Source: Paenibacillus timonensis (GTDB lineage: Bacteria > Bacillota > Bacilli > Paenibacillales > Paenibacillaceae). Taken from it: 64,000 bases of DNA. The notes under the pieces are model-generated. The model did no database searches and had not been told where the DNA came from. It was given only the letters and a program-made list of their open reading frames with translations. Location of the stretch: assembly GCF_022427145.1 (NCBI RefSeq), contig NZ_JAKSXN010000015.1, forward strand, positions 1 to 64,000, in the 5' to 3' direction. This document shows positions 54,301 to 61,392 of the stretch, one piece after another (position 1 is the stretch's first letter; each line of letters opens with the position of its first letter). The position numbers and the translations under genes were made by a program.

Positions 54301-55007
54301 TCGGTTTGTTCGCCCCAAATTTGCGGCGAAGCCGGCGGCAGGTCGGCGTACCAATCGTAGAAACTGAGCATCTCGCCGCCTAGCAAGGAGATGAACCGCG
54401 CGCCCGAAGCGTAGCTGATCATCGACATGGCCGGAATCGGGGTAAACCCGGCAATCCGGTCCGGCCCGTATTTCTTAATGGTATAAAGCAATTGCGCGGA
54501 GATTAGCTGCGTAGCTTCTTCCCAGGTGACGCGCACATGGCCGCCTTTGCCGCGCGCCTGCTTATACGATTGCGCCGCTTCCGGGTTCTCCACGATACTG
54601 GCCCAGGCCTCCAGGGGATTACCGTGATGTTTGGTCATCGCCTCGCGCCACAGGCGCAGCAGCCGGCCGCGCATATAAGGGTATTTCACCCGTAAAGGGC
54701 TGTATTCATACCACGAGAACGACGCCCCCCGCGGGCAACCCCGGGGTTCGAACTCCGGCATGTCCGGCCCGCAGGACGGATAATCGATTTGTTGGTTTTC
54801 CCAGGTGATGATGCCGTTCTTCACAAAGACTTTCCAACTGCAGGAACCCGTGCAGTTCACGCCATGCGTCGTCCGCACCACTTTATCGTGCGACCAGCGG
54901 CCGCGGTACATATTCTCCCATTCCCGGCTTTTCTCTTCGATTTTCGTCCAATTTCCCGAAATCGTCTCCGGTTTCTTAAAAAAGCTAAGTCCTGATCTTC
55001 GTTTCAC
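51330..55007 (-). CDS. narG: respiratory nitrate reductase alpha subunit (Mo-bisMGD)
   Basis: About 1225 residues, the normal length. Near the N terminus it has THGVNCTGSCSW and RGCPRGASFSWY (His and Cys ligands of the FS0 cluster) and QIDYPSCGPDMPEFEP with the molybdenum-ligand Asp. The rest matches membrane-bound NarG through MWGSNVPLTRTPDAHF and the C-terminal ALVLRYLTPHGKWNIHSTYQDN. It reduces nitrate to nitrite on the cytoplasmic side. I prefer the GTG at 55007 with AAGGAG 11 nt upstream; the frame also opens at a TTG at 55034 with AAAGG 7 nt before it. It heads narGHJI-nreABC-hemerythrin. An NreC-like palindrome is in the promoter. Confidence 0.95.
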   Translation of the reverse strand: MKRRSGLSFFKKPETISGNWTKIEEKSREWENMYRGRWSHDKVVRTTHGVNCTGSCSWKVFVKNGIITWENQQIDYPSCGPDMPEFEPRGCPRGASFSWYEYSPLRVKYPYMRGRLLRLWREAMTKHHGNPLEAWASIVENPEAAQSYKQARGKGGHVRVTWEEATQLISAQLLYTIKKYGPDRIAGFTPIPAMSMISYASGARFISLLGGEMLSFYDWYADLPPASPQIWGEQTDVPESSDWYNAGYLIMWGSNVPLTRTPDAHFMTEVRYKGTKVVSVAPDHAENVKFADNWLAPHPGTDAAVAQAMTHVILDEFYVQRQEPMFLNYAKQYTDMPFLILLDPHEGSYKAGRFLRASDLGQASEHAEWKPVIYDEAAGELVVPNGTMGQRWEKDVKWNLILDREDGSRIEPALSVEPHGGEWTEIVFPYFDADGNGTFTRSIPAKTVTLADGSTRLAATVHDLMLSQYGVTRPGSTHTSKGYDDAESHYTPAWQERITGVKASLVVQIAREFAQNALDTGGRSMIIMGAGINHWFNSDTIYRSILNLVMLTASQGVNGGGWAHYVGQEKCRPIEGWSTIAFARDWQAPARLQNATSFFYFATDQWKYEEMSAESLKSPTGGDIPYRHPADYNVLAARLGWLPSYPQFNKSSLAFAEEAAAQGKTDNAEIIQHAYEQVISGDAKFAVEDPDAPENFPRSLFVWRSNLISSSAKGQEFFMKHLLGTHNGLLSNPNEEEKPEEIVWRDEVEGKLDLLVALDFRMTATPMYADIVLPAATWYEKVDISSTDMHPFVHPFNPAIDPLWESRTDWDIYRTLASVLSEMAKEHMPGVYKDLVTSPLGHDSMAEIAQPYGEVKDWKRGETKPVLGKTMPGFTVVERDYTKIYDKYITLGPNLETGKVGAHGVSFSVKEEYEDLKKINGSYIDDTIKNGRPKLRTARQAANAVLHLSSATNGKVSQRAWESAEQDTGVELKDISADRAAERITFANITAQPREVIPTPVFSGSNKSGRRYSPFTTNIERLVPFRTLTGRQHFYLDHQIFLQFGEALPVYKPTLPPMVFGPRDKQVEGGKDALVLRYLTPHGKWNIHSTYQDNLHMLTLFRGGPTVWISNEDAEAHQINDNDWLEVYNRNGVVTARAVVSHRMPRGTMFMYHAQDKHINVPGSEITGERGGSHNAPTRIHLKPTQLVGGYAQLSYGFNYYGPIGNQRDVYVAVRKLKEVDWLED

Positions 55008-55081
55008 GGAAGCGTTCACTCCTTCATCGCTCAAATGAATGCCTTTGACGGGGAATCAATGGTATTCGAGCTTCTGATTCC

Positions 55082-55124
55082 ATTATGGAACGGTACGCTT
55101 CCGCTTCCCATCAGGGAATTCCCT
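55082..55124 (-). promoter_or_regulatory. narG promoter with NreC-like palindrome
   Basis: On the minus strand the perfect palindrome AGGGAATTCCCT (55124-55113) precedes CATAAT (55087-55082). The centre is 31 nt before the -10, the same geometry as at narK. No -35 consensus is present. Confidence 0.65.
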
Positions 55125-55228
55125 TAGGTTAGCCGCGAGCACCCTAAATGAAGAGCTAACTACTGCGAACTGCCGTTGCGAAAGATAAAATCCATAAGGT
55201 TTTTCCCGGCGCATCCCTTCCTGCATTA

Positions 55229-55266
55229 TTAAAAAGAGCATTGCCAAATTCATTGGCAATGCTCTT
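55229..55266 (-). terminator. terminator of the esterase gene
   Basis: AAGAGCATTGCCAA pairs with TTGGCAATGCTCTT, followed by TTTAATAAT on the minus strand, 32 nt past the esterase stop. Confidence 0.88.
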
Positions 55267-55298
55267 CAATCGCTGACGCGCAGCAAGCAGAGGCTGCT

Positions 55299-56216
55299 TT
55301 ATTTCCGCATTTGTTGCAAATGCTCATCGAAGAAAGCGTGCACCACATCAAGTGTATGGGATTGCGTAAACCCGAAATGCCCGGCGCCCTTGATTTTGCA
55401 TAGGGATACCTGATGTCCCGCCTCCCTCATCGCTTTATAGAATTCGAGGCTTTGCTCGTAAGGCACTACATCATCCGTATCCCCATGCATGATCAGGATG
55501 GGCGGAACTTTGGAAGCGGACGCTGCATAGCTCATCGGGCTCGCTCGTCTGGCCAGCTCCTTATGCTCCTGAATCGCGCCCCCCACCAATTTGGATTCCG
55601 GCGAATGAGGCGAGTCGTGATCGAAGACGGACGGATATTGGCTCATCGTTAAAAAGTCGGTTGGGCCAAACCAATCCACGATGGCCTGCACACGGCTGGA
55701 TTGTTCCCGGTGCTCCCTTGCTCCGGTAAATTCCTCTACTTCCTCCGTCAATCCCAGCATAAGCGCCAAGTGCCCTCCCGAGGAATCCCCCCAAACTCCG
55801 ATCCGCTGCGGATCGATGTTGAAGTCGCTGGCATGGGCCTTCAGATAACGCACGGCCGCCTTGACATCCTGAATCTGTGCCGGGAAAACAGCGGTACCGC
55901 TGCCCCGATACTCCACGCTAGCCACGACGTAGCCTCGTTTGGCGAACGCCGCCAATTGTGGAAGGAAGGCGAATGTATCCTGCTTCGACCAGCCCCAGCC
56001 GCAGCCTTGCAAATAAATGATCAGCGGATAAGTTTCCTTGTTCCCCTCCCGATGAAACAATGCGTCCATGGGATCGCGAAGCACCAGTAAATTTAACGTC
56101 AACGAAGTGCCTTCAACCTTGGAAAATTCAATGTTAGGGATAAGCTGCACGTAAGAATGAATCCCCGGCCGCCACTCCAGCTCATGGATCTCCGTTTCGA
56201 TATTGGGTTTTGTCAT
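55299..56216 (-). CDS. alpha/beta hydrolase (esterase/lipase family)
   Basis: A 305-residue alpha/beta hydrolase of the BD-FAE/prolyl-oligopeptidase-like group. The nucleophile elbow is GDSSGGH near residue 142, the acid is in IMHGDTDDVVP near 246 and the His in GAGHFGF near 280. The oxyanion loop reads YLQGCGWGW rather than the common HGGG. There is no signal peptide. The start is the ATG at 56216, 9 nt after AAAGGAG. It is transcribed from a region with two Rrf2-type palindromes, one within 50 nt of the start, and follows the Rrf2 gene on the same strand. An electrophile or quinone response is possible; the substrate is unknown. Confidence 0.88.
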   Translation of the reverse strand: MTKPNIETEIHELEWRPGIHSYVQLIPNIEFSKVEGTSLTLNLLVLRDPMDALFHREGNKETYPLIIYLQGCGWGWSKQDTFAFLPQLAAFAKRGYVVASVEYRGSGTAVFPAQIQDVKAAVRYLKAHASDFNIDPQRIGVWGDSSGGHLALMLGLTEEVEEFTGAREHREQSSRVQAIVDWFGPTDFLTMSQYPSVFDHDSPHSPESKLVGGAIQEHKELARRASPMSYAASASKVPPILIMHGDTDDVVPYEQSLEFYKAMREAGHQVSLCKIKGAGHFGFTQSHTLDVVHAFFDEHLQQMRK

Positions 56217-56259
56217 ATTCATTCGCTCCTTTAGACAGATATTCTTTTACTTAGGTAGC

Positions 56260-56282
56260 GTTGTAATGATTATCATTACAAC
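56260..56282 (-). promoter_or_regulatory. Rrf2 operator 1 (esterase promoter)
   Basis: The perfect palindrome GTTGTAATGAT-T-ATCATTACAAC lies about 45 nt before the esterase start. It fits GTTGTAA-N9-TTACAAC. Confidence 0.75.
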
Positions 56283-56336
56283 TAGAATAGAGGTAATCCT
56301 CTCATTCTTATCAACACGCATCATCAATCGCCGTTT

Positions 56337-56361
56337 CGTTGTAACACCTTTCATTACAACG
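56337..56361 (-). promoter_or_regulatory. Rrf2 operator 2 (3' end of the Rrf2 gene)
   Basis: CGTTGTAA-N9-TTACAACG lies just past the stop of the Rrf2 gene and about 80 bp from operator 1. Same arms and spacing as the other two copies. Confidence 0.7.
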
Positions 56362-56372
56362 ACTCCAAAAAA

Positions 56373-56816
56373 TTATGCCTCCGAGGAAGCATTCTTTTTT
56401 TGAGCGATCAGCTCGGTTATCTCCTGGATGGAAATCTCCTTTAGGATCGTTTCCATAGCGGCTTGCGCTTTGGACAAAATCAAATCGAGTACTTGATTGA
56501 TGTTGGCGCCTACCCAGCAGTTGGGATTGGGGTTCTCGTGCGCATGAAACAGCTTTCCTTTGCCTACCGCTTCTACCGCCTGATATACATCGTATAGCGT
56601 GATGTCTCCCGCTTCTCGGGTTAGATAAGCGCCGCCCGTACCGCGTCTGACATCGATCAGCCCGGATTTCTTGAGCGCTCTGCTGATCTGCCGAATAATC
56701 ACGGGATTCGTATTGACGCTGTCGGCGATTTGTTCGGACGTCAGATGGTTGGTGCGAACCTGAATCAACGCTAACATATGTACGGCTATCGTGAACCGGC
56801 TGCTGATTTGCATCAT
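56373..56816 (-). CDS. Rrf2-family transcriptional regulator
   Basis: A 147-residue protein. The winged helix is at the N terminus (RFTIAVHMLALIQ, then SEQIADSVNTNPVIIRQISRALKKSGLI and RGTGGAYLTR). It has only one cysteine (about residue 100, in NPNCWVG), so it lacks the three-Cys iron-sulfur site of NsrR or IscR. It is more like the thiol-sensing or small-molecule members (YwnA/HypR type). The start is the ATG pair at 56816/56813 after AAAGGGG. Three copies of GTTGTAA-N9-TTACAAC, at its own promoter, after its stop and before the esterase, point to autoregulation and control of the esterase. Confidence 0.9.
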   Translation of the reverse strand: MMQISSRFTIAVHMLALIQVRTNHLTSEQIADSVNTNPVIIRQISRALKKSGLIDVRRGTGGAYLTREAGDITLYDVYQAVEAVGKGKLFHAHENPNPNCWVGANINQVLDLILSKAQAAMETILKEISIQEITELIAQKKNASSEA

Positions 56817-56829
56817 TTGAACCCCTTTC

Positions 56830-56852
56830 GTTGTAATCATTATACTTACAAC
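56830..56852 (-). promoter_or_regulatory. Rrf2 operator 3 (own promoter)
   Basis: GTTGTAA-TCATTATAC-TTACAAC lies 14 nt before the Rrf2 start codon, within the leader or start region, as expected for autorepression. Confidence 0.72.
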
Positions 56853-56906
56853 CCGAAAGTAAATCAATAGATTTTTTCGTCTCCAAATTAATCGGCGGAT
56901 GCCGTT

Positions 56907-57386
56907 CTAACTCCTTAATAGAACCTTAATATACCAAGCATCGCAGGCGAAATGCTCCGAGCCGGCCAGCGGCGCTTGCAGTTTCCGGAAGCCGTGTTTT
57001 TGGTAAAAACGGTTTGCCGCCTCCATCGTCTGCAGCGTCTCCAGATAACATTGCTCGTAATGACGCGTGGCGAAATCCAAGCAGGTCTCCAGCAAACGGG
57101 CCGCAATGCCTGTCCCGCGGATTTCGGCCCGCAGATACATTTTCTGCAGCTCGCACACTTCACCGGAATCGGCAAACGGGGCAATCCCCGCACCTCCAAG
57201 CACCCGGCCGTCCTGCTCCACGACCCAATAGGCTCTTCCTTCCGGTTCATAATAGCGGGACAGCGCGCTAAGGCTGTCGTCCTGCCAAGCCAGCCCTTCC
57301 CGGTTCCCGCCGAACTCGATCAGGCAATCGCGGATCACGGCTTCAATCGCCGCGTTGTCTTTCGCTTGCAAAGGTCTAATGATCAT
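56907..57386 (-). CDS. GNAT family N-acetyltransferase
   Basis: A 159-residue acetyltransferase: VLGGAGIAPF, then the acetyl-CoA loop LRAEIRGTGIAARLLETCL and AANRFYQKHGF. It is similar to the MnaT/YvbK-like group that modifies amino acids or small amines; the substrate cannot be set. The start follows GGAAGG by 7 nt. It lies 18 nt after the Nudix gene on the same strand, so they are probably one operon. Confidence 0.88.
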   Translation of the reverse strand: MIIRPLQAKDNAAIEAVIRDCLIEFGGNREGLAWQDDSLSALSRYYEPEGRAYWVVEQDGRVLGGAGIAPFADSGEVCELQKMYLRAEIRGTGIAARLLETCLDFATRHYEQCYLETLQTMEAANRFYQKHGFRKLQAPLAGSEHFACDAWYIKVLLRS

Positions 57387-57404
57387 CGGTAGCCCTTCCT
57401 TCCG

Positions 57405-57803
57405 TCACAGCACATTCATCTCATGCAGCTGGTCGAAAATCATCCGGCTGATCAGCGACGTGCGCTCGCGTTCCGCGTAGCTGAGCCACGCCATTTCCTC
57501 GATTTCGGAGGCCGGATGAAGTTCGCCTTCAACATCGGCAAAATAGCAGGTCATTCGAACGAGCACGCCCTCCGGTTTGCCGTCGGCTTGAGCTTCGAAC
57601 GTCGCAAAATATTTGATCGTATCCGGCTTGACGGTAACGGACAACTCCTCTTGAACTTCCCGCAGCAGGGTTTCGCGATCGGACTCGCCCGGATCTCTCT
57701 TGCCGCCCGGGACATAAAACAGTTCCTTCCCCTTGGAACGCACGTTTAACATGCGCCCGTCCCGCAGGCAAATCCAGGCGATTTTATCGATGTTTCCTTC
57801 CAT
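57405..57803 (-). CDS. Nudix hydrolase
   Basis: A 132-residue Nudix protein. The box is GKRDPGESDRETLLREVQEEL followed by SV, with the catalytic REVQEE intact and Ser in place of the usual Gly near its end. FYVPGGKRDPGE is the typical lead-in. It cleaves a nucleoside diphosphate linked to another group, possibly 8-oxo-dGTP or a related nucleotide. It is followed by the GNAT gene and preceded after 26 nt by a small DMT gene. Confidence 0.88.
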   Translation of the reverse strand: MEGNIDKIAWICLRDGRMLNVRSKGKELFYVPGGKRDPGESDRETLLREVQEELSVTVKPDTIKYFATFEAQADGKPEGVLVRMTCYFADVEGELHPASEIEEMAWLSYAERERTSLISRMIFDQLHEMNVL

Positions 57804-57829
57804 ATCTAGCGCCTCCTCACTTCATTCCC

Positions 57830-58315
57830 TTAATTCAAGGCTTCCCTCTTCCGAACGGAGCTTTCCTCGCTCTCGCGTCCCCCGCCCAACTTAAACACGA
57901 AAATACCGCCGACAATGACCAGCACGCCGATCAGTTGATGAAGCGTAAACGGCACCTTCTGTAAGCCGAGCCAGCCCAGAGCATCAAACAACAAGGCGAA
58001 ACCAAGCTCCGAAGTCATGACGATGGCTACGGCGTAGGTTGGCCCCAGCAGCTTTACCCCCTGTACCATGCAAGTGACGACGCCCACCCCGATCAAACCG
58101 CTGAACCAAAACCACGTCTGCATCCCGCGCAGAGACGTAAACATCCCTCCGCCTTCGATCGCCAAACCGATCGCGAAGGAAGCGGCAAACCCTAGGCCCA
58201 GCACCAGCATCGTTGTCGTCCAGTTCCCCGTCTGCTCATTCACCTTCGTATTAAACACGTTTTGCATCCCGACCAACGCTCCGGCGGTCAGTGCAAACAA
58301 GATTCCCAATAACAC
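57830..58315 (-). CDS. DMT superfamily half-transporter (YdcZ/DUF606 type)
   Basis: A 161-residue protein with five membrane helices (LLGILFALTAGALVGMQNVFNTKVNEQTG; then GPTYAVAIVMTSELGFALLFDALGWLG), the DUF606 pattern of small DMT exporters that work as dimers or in pairs. The start is a GTG at 58315, 8 nt after GGGGG. It lies 12 nt after the Crp/Fnr gene, which is itself preceded by a second DUF606 gene. The two halves probably form one heterodimeric transporter. The substrate is unknown. Confidence 0.85.
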   Translation of the reverse strand: MLLGILFALTAGALVGMQNVFNTKVNEQTGNWTTTMLVLGLGFAASFAIGLAIEGGGMFTSLRGMQTWFWFSGLIGVGVVTCMVQGVKLLGPTYAVAIVMTSELGFALLFDALGWLGLQKVPFTLHQLIGVLVIVGGIFVFKLGGGRESEESSVRKREALN

Positions 58316-58327
58316 GGTTCATGCCCC

Positions 58328-59026
58328 CTATTCGTAAATATTCCGGCTGACCAAGCTGCGGAGAGCTTCCCGGTCTTTTACCGTGATGCCCTCCCGGCTT
58401 CGCTCGATCAAGCCTGACGTCGCAAATTTCTGCAGCACCCGGTTCAAATGCCGATAGCTGGTTCCGATCAAATTCGCCGCATCGGCCAAATCGGCCGTAC
58501 CCAGCTTCCCAAGAAACAGGGCATCGGCTTCGTCATAAGAGACGGACAACAGATAACTCGCTAGCCGGATCTCAACCGGATACAGTAGATTAAAGCTCAT
58601 AGAGCTGGATTTCATGTAGAACTTCTTCGTAATGATGTCCAGCAGAAAATGCAGCAGCGGGGAATGATCGGCGCAATACTTCCGCAGCCAGCGGTACTCC
58701 ACGCCGATCATCTGGACCGGCGACACCGCCTCGACCGTATTGATAATATCCCCGTCCCGGATGTATTCGACATCCCCGACGACTTCCAACGGGTTTTTGA
58801 AGGAGATGACCAGCGTACGGCCTTCCGGAGACGTGTTATAAATTTTGATTTTCCCCCGGACGAGCACGTACATCGAATGCGAAGGTTCCCCTTGCGTGCA
58901 AATCAGTTCCCCCTGGTCATATCCGTATAGCGTCAGATAAGGCAGCAGCGCTTTGGGAAACACCTTCCGAAGACCATACGATTCGATATAATCGGCCAAC
59001 AAGGCCCGGTCCGCTACTTCTTTCAT
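58328..59026 (-). CDS. Crp/Fnr-family transcriptional regulator (YeiL-like)
   Basis: A 232-residue regulator. The N-terminal cyclic-nucleotide-binding fold is YDQGELICTQGEPSHSMYVLVRGKIKIYNTSPEGRTLVIS. The C-terminal HTH is TADLADAANLIGTSYRHLNRVLQKF. The N-terminal Cys set of FNR is absent, and the cAMP phosphate-binding RxS motif is not seen, so the signal is unclear. It sits between two DMT transporter genes on one strand and probably controls them. The palindrome AGGACAT/ATGTCCT upstream of the block is a candidate site. Confidence 0.88.
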   Translation of the reverse strand: MKEVADRALLADYIESYGLRKVFPKALLPYLTLYGYDQGELICTQGEPSHSMYVLVRGKIKIYNTSPEGRTLVISFKNPLEVVGDVEYIRDGDIINTVEAVSPVQMIGVEYRWLRKYCADHSPLLHFLLDIITKKFYMKSSSMSFNLLYPVEIRLASYLLSVSYDEADALFLGKLGTADLADAANLIGTSYRHLNRVLQKFATSGLIERSREGITVKDREALRSLVSRNIYE

Positions 59027-59070
59027 ATCCGTTCTCCTTCCTGACAGAGGGGCCCTTCTTGCTCATTCTG

Positions 59071-59496
59071 CTAAAACTTGAGGATCACGACCCCCGCGAT
59101 CATTAAACCGATACCGATAAATTGCGGCAGCCGCATTTTTTGCTTCGGCACCCCGAACCATCCTAGACTATCAATGAAAAAAGTAATGCACAATTGGGCG
59201 ATCAACACCGCTGAAATCGTCAAGGTCACTCCAACCTGCTGGATCGCCGTGACGTTGCTAAAAATAATGATCGCCGCCAAGGCCCCGCCGCTGATATACA
59301 ACGGACGAACGCGCCGCAAATCCCAAAGCCCTCCGTCTCGAACGAACATCCAAATGACCAGCGCCGCAGCAAAGCCGGTGAACTGGGTCAACGCCGCCGC
59401 CGGCCATGTCCCGATATCCGCGCTGATCCGGGTATTGGCTACCCCCTGCAGGGTGATGAACGCCCCGGCCAAGAACGCAAACAACAAACCCCTCAT
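59071..59496 (-). CDS. DMT superfamily half-transporter (DUF606 type)
   Basis: A 141-residue, five-helix membrane protein (LLFAFLAGAFITLQGVANTRISADIGTWPAAALTQFTG; VLIAQLCITFFIDSLGWFGVPKQ). It is the partner of the DUF606 protein encoded downstream past the Crp/Fnr gene. Both share the GW-G-P/Q-K pattern near the end. The start follows GAGGAG. TTGACA (59538-59533 on the minus strand) may be its -35. Confidence 0.85.
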   Translation of the reverse strand: MRGLLFAFLAGAFITLQGVANTRISADIGTWPAAALTQFTGFAAALVIWMFVRDGGLWDLRRVRPLYISGGALAAIIIFSNVTAIQQVGVTLTISAVLIAQLCITFFIDSLGWFGVPKQKMRLPQFIGIGLMIAGVVILKF

Positions 59497-59573
59497 ATTC
59501 TCTCTCCTCGTTATCGGATACTTCGATCCTTTATGTCAATACCTTATTAAAGGATATCTTCTGCCGTTTGGAA

Positions 59574-59587
59574 AGGACATATGTCCT
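59574..59587. promoter_or_regulatory. palindrome in the divergent DMT/GNAT promoter region
   Basis: AGGACAT-ATGTCCT, a perfect 14-bp palindrome. It lies 78 nt before the DMT-Crp-DMT block and 59 nt before the divergent acetyltransferase gene. It is centred about 25 nt before a possible TAATAT -10 of the latter. A site for the neighbouring Crp/Fnr regulator is plausible. Confidence 0.55.
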
Positions 59588-59645
59588 GAAAGAGGGAAAT
59601 TCGGTTAATATAGAAGGAGATTGGACCACAAACGGAGGGCATGAC

Positions 59646-60206
59646 ATGCAATGGACGTTCACAACCTTAACGGAATGGGATAAAGCTTGGTGGGATCAAC
59701 TGGGACCCATCTACCGGGAAGCGTTTCAACACGGAGCCAAACCGGAGAAAGTGCTGCGGAGCATGCTGGAACGGAGAGTCGCCAGCTTGCATGCGGGACT
59801 TCAAGAAGGCGAAGCGATGGCGATGGCCGTCACCGGCATCAGCGGCGGGCATGGCCACAAGCGGTTGATTCTTGATTATATGGCGGTTCGCCAAGATCAA
59901 AGGGGGCGCGGTCTCGGCCACTTTTTCTTCTCCCAAATCCGCGACTATGCCGTGCAGGAACACCAAGCCGAGGCCATCGTGATCGAGGCGGAAGCAGAGG
60001 ACACGGAGACAAACCGGGACCGGCTTCGCTTTTGGATCGATTGCGGATTCAAAGCCACATCCTATGTACATCAATATATCTGGGTCCCCGAGCCGTACCG
60101 TGCCTTATATCTTCCGCTAAATGACCAATTCGCCTTATCGGATGACGGCCGGTCGTTATTTCGCGATATCACGTCATTTCATCAACGCTCGTTTCGCGGG
60201 CAATAG
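59646..60206 (+). CDS. GNAT family N-acetyltransferase
   Basis: A 186-residue acetyltransferase. The acetyl-CoA loop VRQDQRGRGLGHFFFSQIRDY is near residue 82, followed by IVIEAEAEDTETNRDRLRFWIDCGF. The start is the ATG at 59646, 7 nt after GGAGG; the frame runs 26 codons further upstream without a site. It is divergent from the DMT-Crp/Fnr-DMT block, with a palindrome in the shared region. Substrate unknown. Confidence 0.88.
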   Translation: MQWTFTTLTEWDKAWWDQLGPIYREAFQHGAKPEKVLRSMLERRVASLHAGLQEGEAMAMAVTGISGGHGHKRLILDYMAVRQDQRGRGLGHFFFSQIRDYAVQEHQAEAIVIEAEAEDTETNRDRLRFWIDCGFKATSYVHQYIWVPEPYRALYLPLNDQFALSDDGRSLFRDITSFHQRSFRGQ

Positions 60207-60225
60207 AGGGCCAATCCTAGTTCGA

Positions 60226-60741
60226 TCACTCCGCTTCGAGAATCTTCTCGAATACGGGAAAAACGTCGAGTCGGCCGGGAAAACGCACCTCTCCCCGCTG
60301 TTCATAACCCAGCCCGCGATATAACTTCAAGGCGGCAGCGTTTCTTGCGTAGGTGTCGAGCCGAAGGCTTCGGTACCCCTGCTGACGGGCATAAGTCTCG
60401 GCAAAACCGACCATCCGGCGGGCGATGCCCCGCCCTTGTTGACTCGGGTCAACGGCCAGCCGGTGCATCAGCAAACAAGGCCCTTCGGTATCTCTCCAAA
60501 CGATCGTCTCATACTCCTCGTCTTGATGTTCGTCCAAAACGACGATGGCGGCCAATTCCCCCTTCAATTCAGCGGCAAACAGCACGCCTCCCCGCAAATC
60601 TTCCTCCAACACCTTGCGGTTTGGATAGTCGTCGTTCCATTGATCGCTGCCGCCCTGCCGCATGACTTGGATGCAACGCCCGATCAATTCCATGATCTCA
60701 TCCAAATCTTCGGGGCGTCCTGCCCGAATCTGCAATTCCAT
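60226..60741 (-). CDS. GNAT family N-acetyltransferase
   Basis: A 171-residue acetyltransferase. LAVDPSQQGRGIARRMVGFAETYA is the CoA-binding loop and RNAAALKLYRGLGYEQRGEVRFP the C-terminal fold. The N terminus (IRAGRPEDLDEIMELIGRCIQVMRQGGSDQWNDDYPN) is common in a widespread, uncharacterised Bacillus group. The start is the ATG at 60741, 8 nt after AGG; a GTG at 60750 is in frame but too near the site. It converges with the preceding acetyltransferase with a 19-nt gap. Confidence 0.9.
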   Translation of the reverse strand: MELQIRAGRPEDLDEIMELIGRCIQVMRQGGSDQWNDDYPNRKVLEEDLRGGVLFAAELKGELAAIVVLDEHQDEEYETIVWRDTEGPCLLMHRLAVDPSQQGRGIARRMVGFAETYARQQGYRSLRLDTYARNAAALKLYRGLGYEQRGEVRFPGRLDVFPVFEKILEAE

Positions 60742-60813
60742 TCGAATCACCTGCTTTCGGAAAAAATAAATAAAGGGTCGTACGCTGAGAAACCATAGAG
60801 AAGGAAGGCAATC

Positions 60814-61242
60814 CTAATCGCCATGCTGCTTACTTTCATATACCCTGGCAAGAAGTCCCTCGAGCTGTCGTTTCTCCGCTTCGCTTAAAACGGCCGTCAA
60901 CTGGCGGTTAAAATCGGCTAAAATCCGCCGTAACGTCGGCTCGAAGGCCCGGCCTTTATCCGTAGGATACAATAGGATCGATCTGCGGTCATGCTCGTCC
61001 ACCCGGCGCTCGATGAAGCCGGCCTCCTCCAACTGCTTGACGCAGCGGGCCGTGGTGGCTTTGTCGAACTTGATCATGTTCGTCAATTGGTCCTGGTTTA
61101 ATCCCGGCGTCTTCAGGATCGCCAATAAATAGCTGTGGTTTCCTCCGCCTCCGATTCCGTACGGCTTCAGCAGCGCGGCCAACTCCTTCTGGTTGATCCG
61201 TTGAATATAGGCGATTAATTTGCTTACGGAAGGGTTGTTCAT
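60814..61242 (-). CDS. MarR-family transcriptional repressor
   Basis: A 142-residue MarR protein. The winged HTH is LNQDQLTNMIKFDKATTARCVKQLEEAGFIERRVDEHDRRSILLYPTDKG, with the DxRS wing intact. The start is the ATG at 61242, 9 nt after GAGG. It is divergent from a DHA2 efflux gene, and the region between holds two GTTGC-N4-GCAAC palindromes, so it likely represses both genes until a drug or phenolic ligand binds. Confidence 0.92.
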   Translation of the reverse strand: MNNPSVSKLIAYIQRINQKELAALLKPYGIGGGGNHSYLLAILKTPGLNQDQLTNMIKFDKATTARCVKQLEEAGFIERRVDEHDRRSILLYPTDKGRAFEPTLRRILADFNRQLTAVLSEAEKRQLEGLLARVYESKQHGD

Positions 61243-61294
61243 CCCCTTGCACCTCTTTGCGATTTCTGGTTTACGCAAATTTTACCCGATATCT

Positions 61295-61354
61295 GTTGCA
61301 GTCGCAACTAAATTGCAGTACACTGGGGATGCTTCATTTAGTTGCGGATGCAAC
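61295..61354. promoter_or_regulatory. two MarR-type operators
   Basis: GTTGCAGTCGCAAC (61295-61308) and GTTGCGGATGCAAC (61341-61354). With their flanks (TGTTGC...CGCAACTAA) they are inverted copies of one 18-bp sequence, with centres 46 bp apart. They bracket the likely promoters of the divergent marR and efflux genes. Confidence 0.72.
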
Positions 61355-61392
61355 AAATTGGATTTGGATGGAGAAAAGAGAGGTGTTATCCT

